Shown here piece by piece: positions 5,610 to 6,571 of a DNA stretch of 6,571 nucleotides; position 1 is the first letter of the stretch; each line of letters begins with the position of its first letter. Origin of the DNA: an uncultured Oscillospiraceae bacterium (lineage in GTDB: Bacteria > Bacillota > Clostridia > Oscillospirales > Ruminococcaceae); NCBI GenBank assembly GCA_934456315.1, contig CAKSHG010000124.1:1-6571 (forward strand). The letters are read 5' to 3'. Under the pieces are notes generated by a model. That model ran no database searches, was not told the DNA's origin, and worked only from the letters and a program-made list of their open reading frames with translations. The position numbers and the translations under genes were made by a program.

Positions 5610-6500
5610 ATGAAGTTAAGAAATGTAATCGCTGCCGCTGCTGCTGTCGCAGTTGCTGCAACAACCACAATCACATCTTTCGCTGCAGCTAAGATGCCGA
5701 AGGGCTGCGATCAGCAGTCTGGTATGTTCGCATGCCTGCTCTCTGAGGACGCTAAAGTTCCGCTCTTCACTGACGCTGATCTGGTTGCAACAATCACAAA
5801 GGTTACAGTTACCCTGAAGAGCAAGGACAAGGCTTTTGAGGCTTCCGTACAGGGCGGTACCGACTGGTACGGCGGCGGATTCGGCTTCAACTCTACATCT
5901 CTTGGTTGGAACCAGCACGAATGGTCCATTCAGGAGGGCGTTAAGGAACTTACTATGGTTCCCACCGCTACCAGATATGAGTATCAGATCTCTTACGAGA
6001 GCAAGACTCCTATCTTCTCTTCTTCTGATAAGTATGCACAGGTATGGATCCAGGATTGGTCTGGCACAACTGATTTCGAGCTCGTTTCTTTTGAGCTTCT
6101 GAACGCTGACGGCGTTGACATCAGAACACTTGCTGATGACACCAAGCCCGCTGACACTACTGCACCTGCTGATACTACTGCTCCCGAGGAGACCACAGCT
6201 CCTGAGGAAACAACTGCTCCCGCAGTTGAGGAGACCGTTGAGGTATCTTTCGACACTGCAGAAGTTGAGACCTACGAAGTAGACACCGCAGAAGCTGACA
6301 CCGCTGAGGTTGACACTGCTGAAGTTGGTACTGCTGATGTTGCTGACACTGCAGAGGCTCCTGCTACCGCAGAGGCTCCCGCTGTTGACGCTGACGCTAA
6401 CAAGGGCAACCCTGACACCGGCGTTGCTGGCGTAGCTGTTGCTGCTGGCGTAGTTGCTCTGGCTGGCGCTGCTGTTGTAGCTTCCCGCAAGAGAAAGTAA
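5610..6500 (+). CDS. Secreted surface protein: Trp-rich beta domain, TTAP/DTAEV linker, NPDTG anchor
   Basis: The product has 296 residues. The signal peptide (MKLR plus an Ala/Val core) has cleavage options after SFA (25) or AAA (27). Residues about 30-172 form one globular, beta-rich domain with Trp86, Tyr87, Trp100, Trp105, Trp146 and Trp150, a glycine turn GGGFGFNS (88-95) and the strands YAQVWIQDW (142-150) and FELVSFELLNADG (156-168). Cys33 and Cys42 could form a disulfide. This aromatic pattern recalls carbohydrate-binding modules attached to clostridial cellulases, but I cannot assign a family; a binding role is inference. A stalk follows: four hexapeptides (A/E)(D/E)TTAP (181-204) and acidic DTAEV-type pentapeptides (215-250). 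The end is a sortase-type signal: NPDTG (267-271), an Ala/Val/Gly membrane segment (272-291) and RKRK. Codons favour GCT, GTT and TCT far more than in neighbouring genes, as in strongly expressed genes. It has its own promoter and terminator. No catalytic domain is seen. Confidence 0.85.
   Translation: MKLRNVIAAAAAVAVAATTTITSFAAAKMPKGCDQQSGMFACLLSEDAKVPLFTDADLVATITKVTVTLKSKDKAFEASVQGGTDWYGGGFGFNSTSLGWNQHEWSIQEGVKELTMVPTATRYEYQISYESKTPIFSSSDKYAQVWIQDWSGTTDFELVSFELLNADGVDIRTLADDTKPADTTAPADTTAPEETTAPEETTAPAVEETVEVSFDTAEVETYEVDTAEADTAEVDTAEVGTADVADTAEAPATAEAPAVDADANKGNPDTGVAGVAVAAGVVALAGAAVVASRKRK
6150..6221 (+). repeat. Four 18-bp repeats encoding (A/E)(D/E)TTAP
   Basis: Four tandem in-frame units encode ADTTAP twice, then EETTAP twice. 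Their third codon positions differ (for example ACT, ACC and ACA for Thr), so the protein pattern is better conserved than the DNA. A Thr/Pro stalk of this kind normally spaces a surface domain from the wall and may carry O-glycans. Confidence 0.75.
6252..6359 (+). repeat. 15-bp repeats encoding DTAEV-type pentapeptides
   Basis: Successive pentapeptides read DTAEV, ETYEV, DTAEA, DTAEV, DTAEV, GTADV, then after one Ala, DTAEA. They form a second, strongly acidic stalk segment before the NPDTG anchor. Unit number could vary between strains by slippage. Confidence 0.7.
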
Positions 6501-6536
6501 TCAACAATAAGTGACAGATAGTACAAACACTAACCG

Positions 6537-6571
6537 CACCCCCGGATCGAGCGTCCGGGGGTGTTTCTTTT
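6537..6571 (+). terminator. Intrinsic terminator after the NPDTG protein gene
   Basis: CACCCCCGGA (6537-6546) pairs perfectly with TCCGGGGGTG (6554-6563) around a 7-base loop and is followed by TTTCTTTT to the window end. This is a strong Rho-independent terminator 36 bases past the stop codon. Confidence 0.93.

Noticed and set aside
6150..6359. Short tandem repeats considered as a CRISPR array
   Set aside because: Units are 15-18 bp, in frame, without spacers, and clearly encode stalk peptides.

Overview
The window looks like chromosomal DNA of an anaerobic, fibre-degrading Firmicute, most likely a Ruminococcus-like member of the Oscillospiraceae. This rests on an IspF of clostridial type, a cytoplasmic GH3 glycosidase of the beta-xylosidase type, strong AGGAGG ribosome binding sites, GC-rich genes between AT-rich sigma-A-type promoters, and two secreted proteins ending in NPxTG anchor signals. 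The genus is an inference from style, not a match.

Layout: (1) ispF (28-495, +), the MEP isoprenoid enzyme, enters from the left edge. (2) A perfect 11-bp hairpin separates it from a convergent minus-strand pair: a GH3 beta-glucosidase/beta-xylosidase (532-2607) and, upstream of it, a metallo-beta-lactamase-fold hydrolase (2703-3581, TTG start). The hydrolase has a near-consensus promoter; the glycosidase has no convincing promoter of its own and may be read through from it. (3) cysK (3713-4642, -), an O-acetylserine sulfhydrylase with its own intrinsic terminator and a perfect TTGACA-17-TATAAT promoter. A flawless 17-bp palindrome lies over its predicted transcription start. (4) A 293-bp divergent intergenic region (4643-4935) carries the cysK promoter, one or two promoters for the plus-strand gene, and a large 19-bp-paired inverted repeat of unknown role. 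(5) Two plus-strand genes for exported, probably wall-anchored proteins follow. The first (4936-5400) is a small Gly/Thr/Asn-rich protein ending in NPNTG plus a membrane segment. The second (5610-6500) has a tryptophan-rich beta-type domain that may bind carbohydrate, a repetitive TTAP and DTAEV linker, and an NPDTG anchor. Each has its own strong intrinsic terminator, so they are probably separate transcription units.

The three minus-strand genes are metabolic and cytoplasmic; the two right-hand genes work at the cell surface. The least explained parts are the surface-protein pair with its shared non-LPxTG sorting signal, the inverted repeat in front of the first of them, and the cysK operator-like palindrome. 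No RNA genes, mobile elements or CRISPR arrays are visible.
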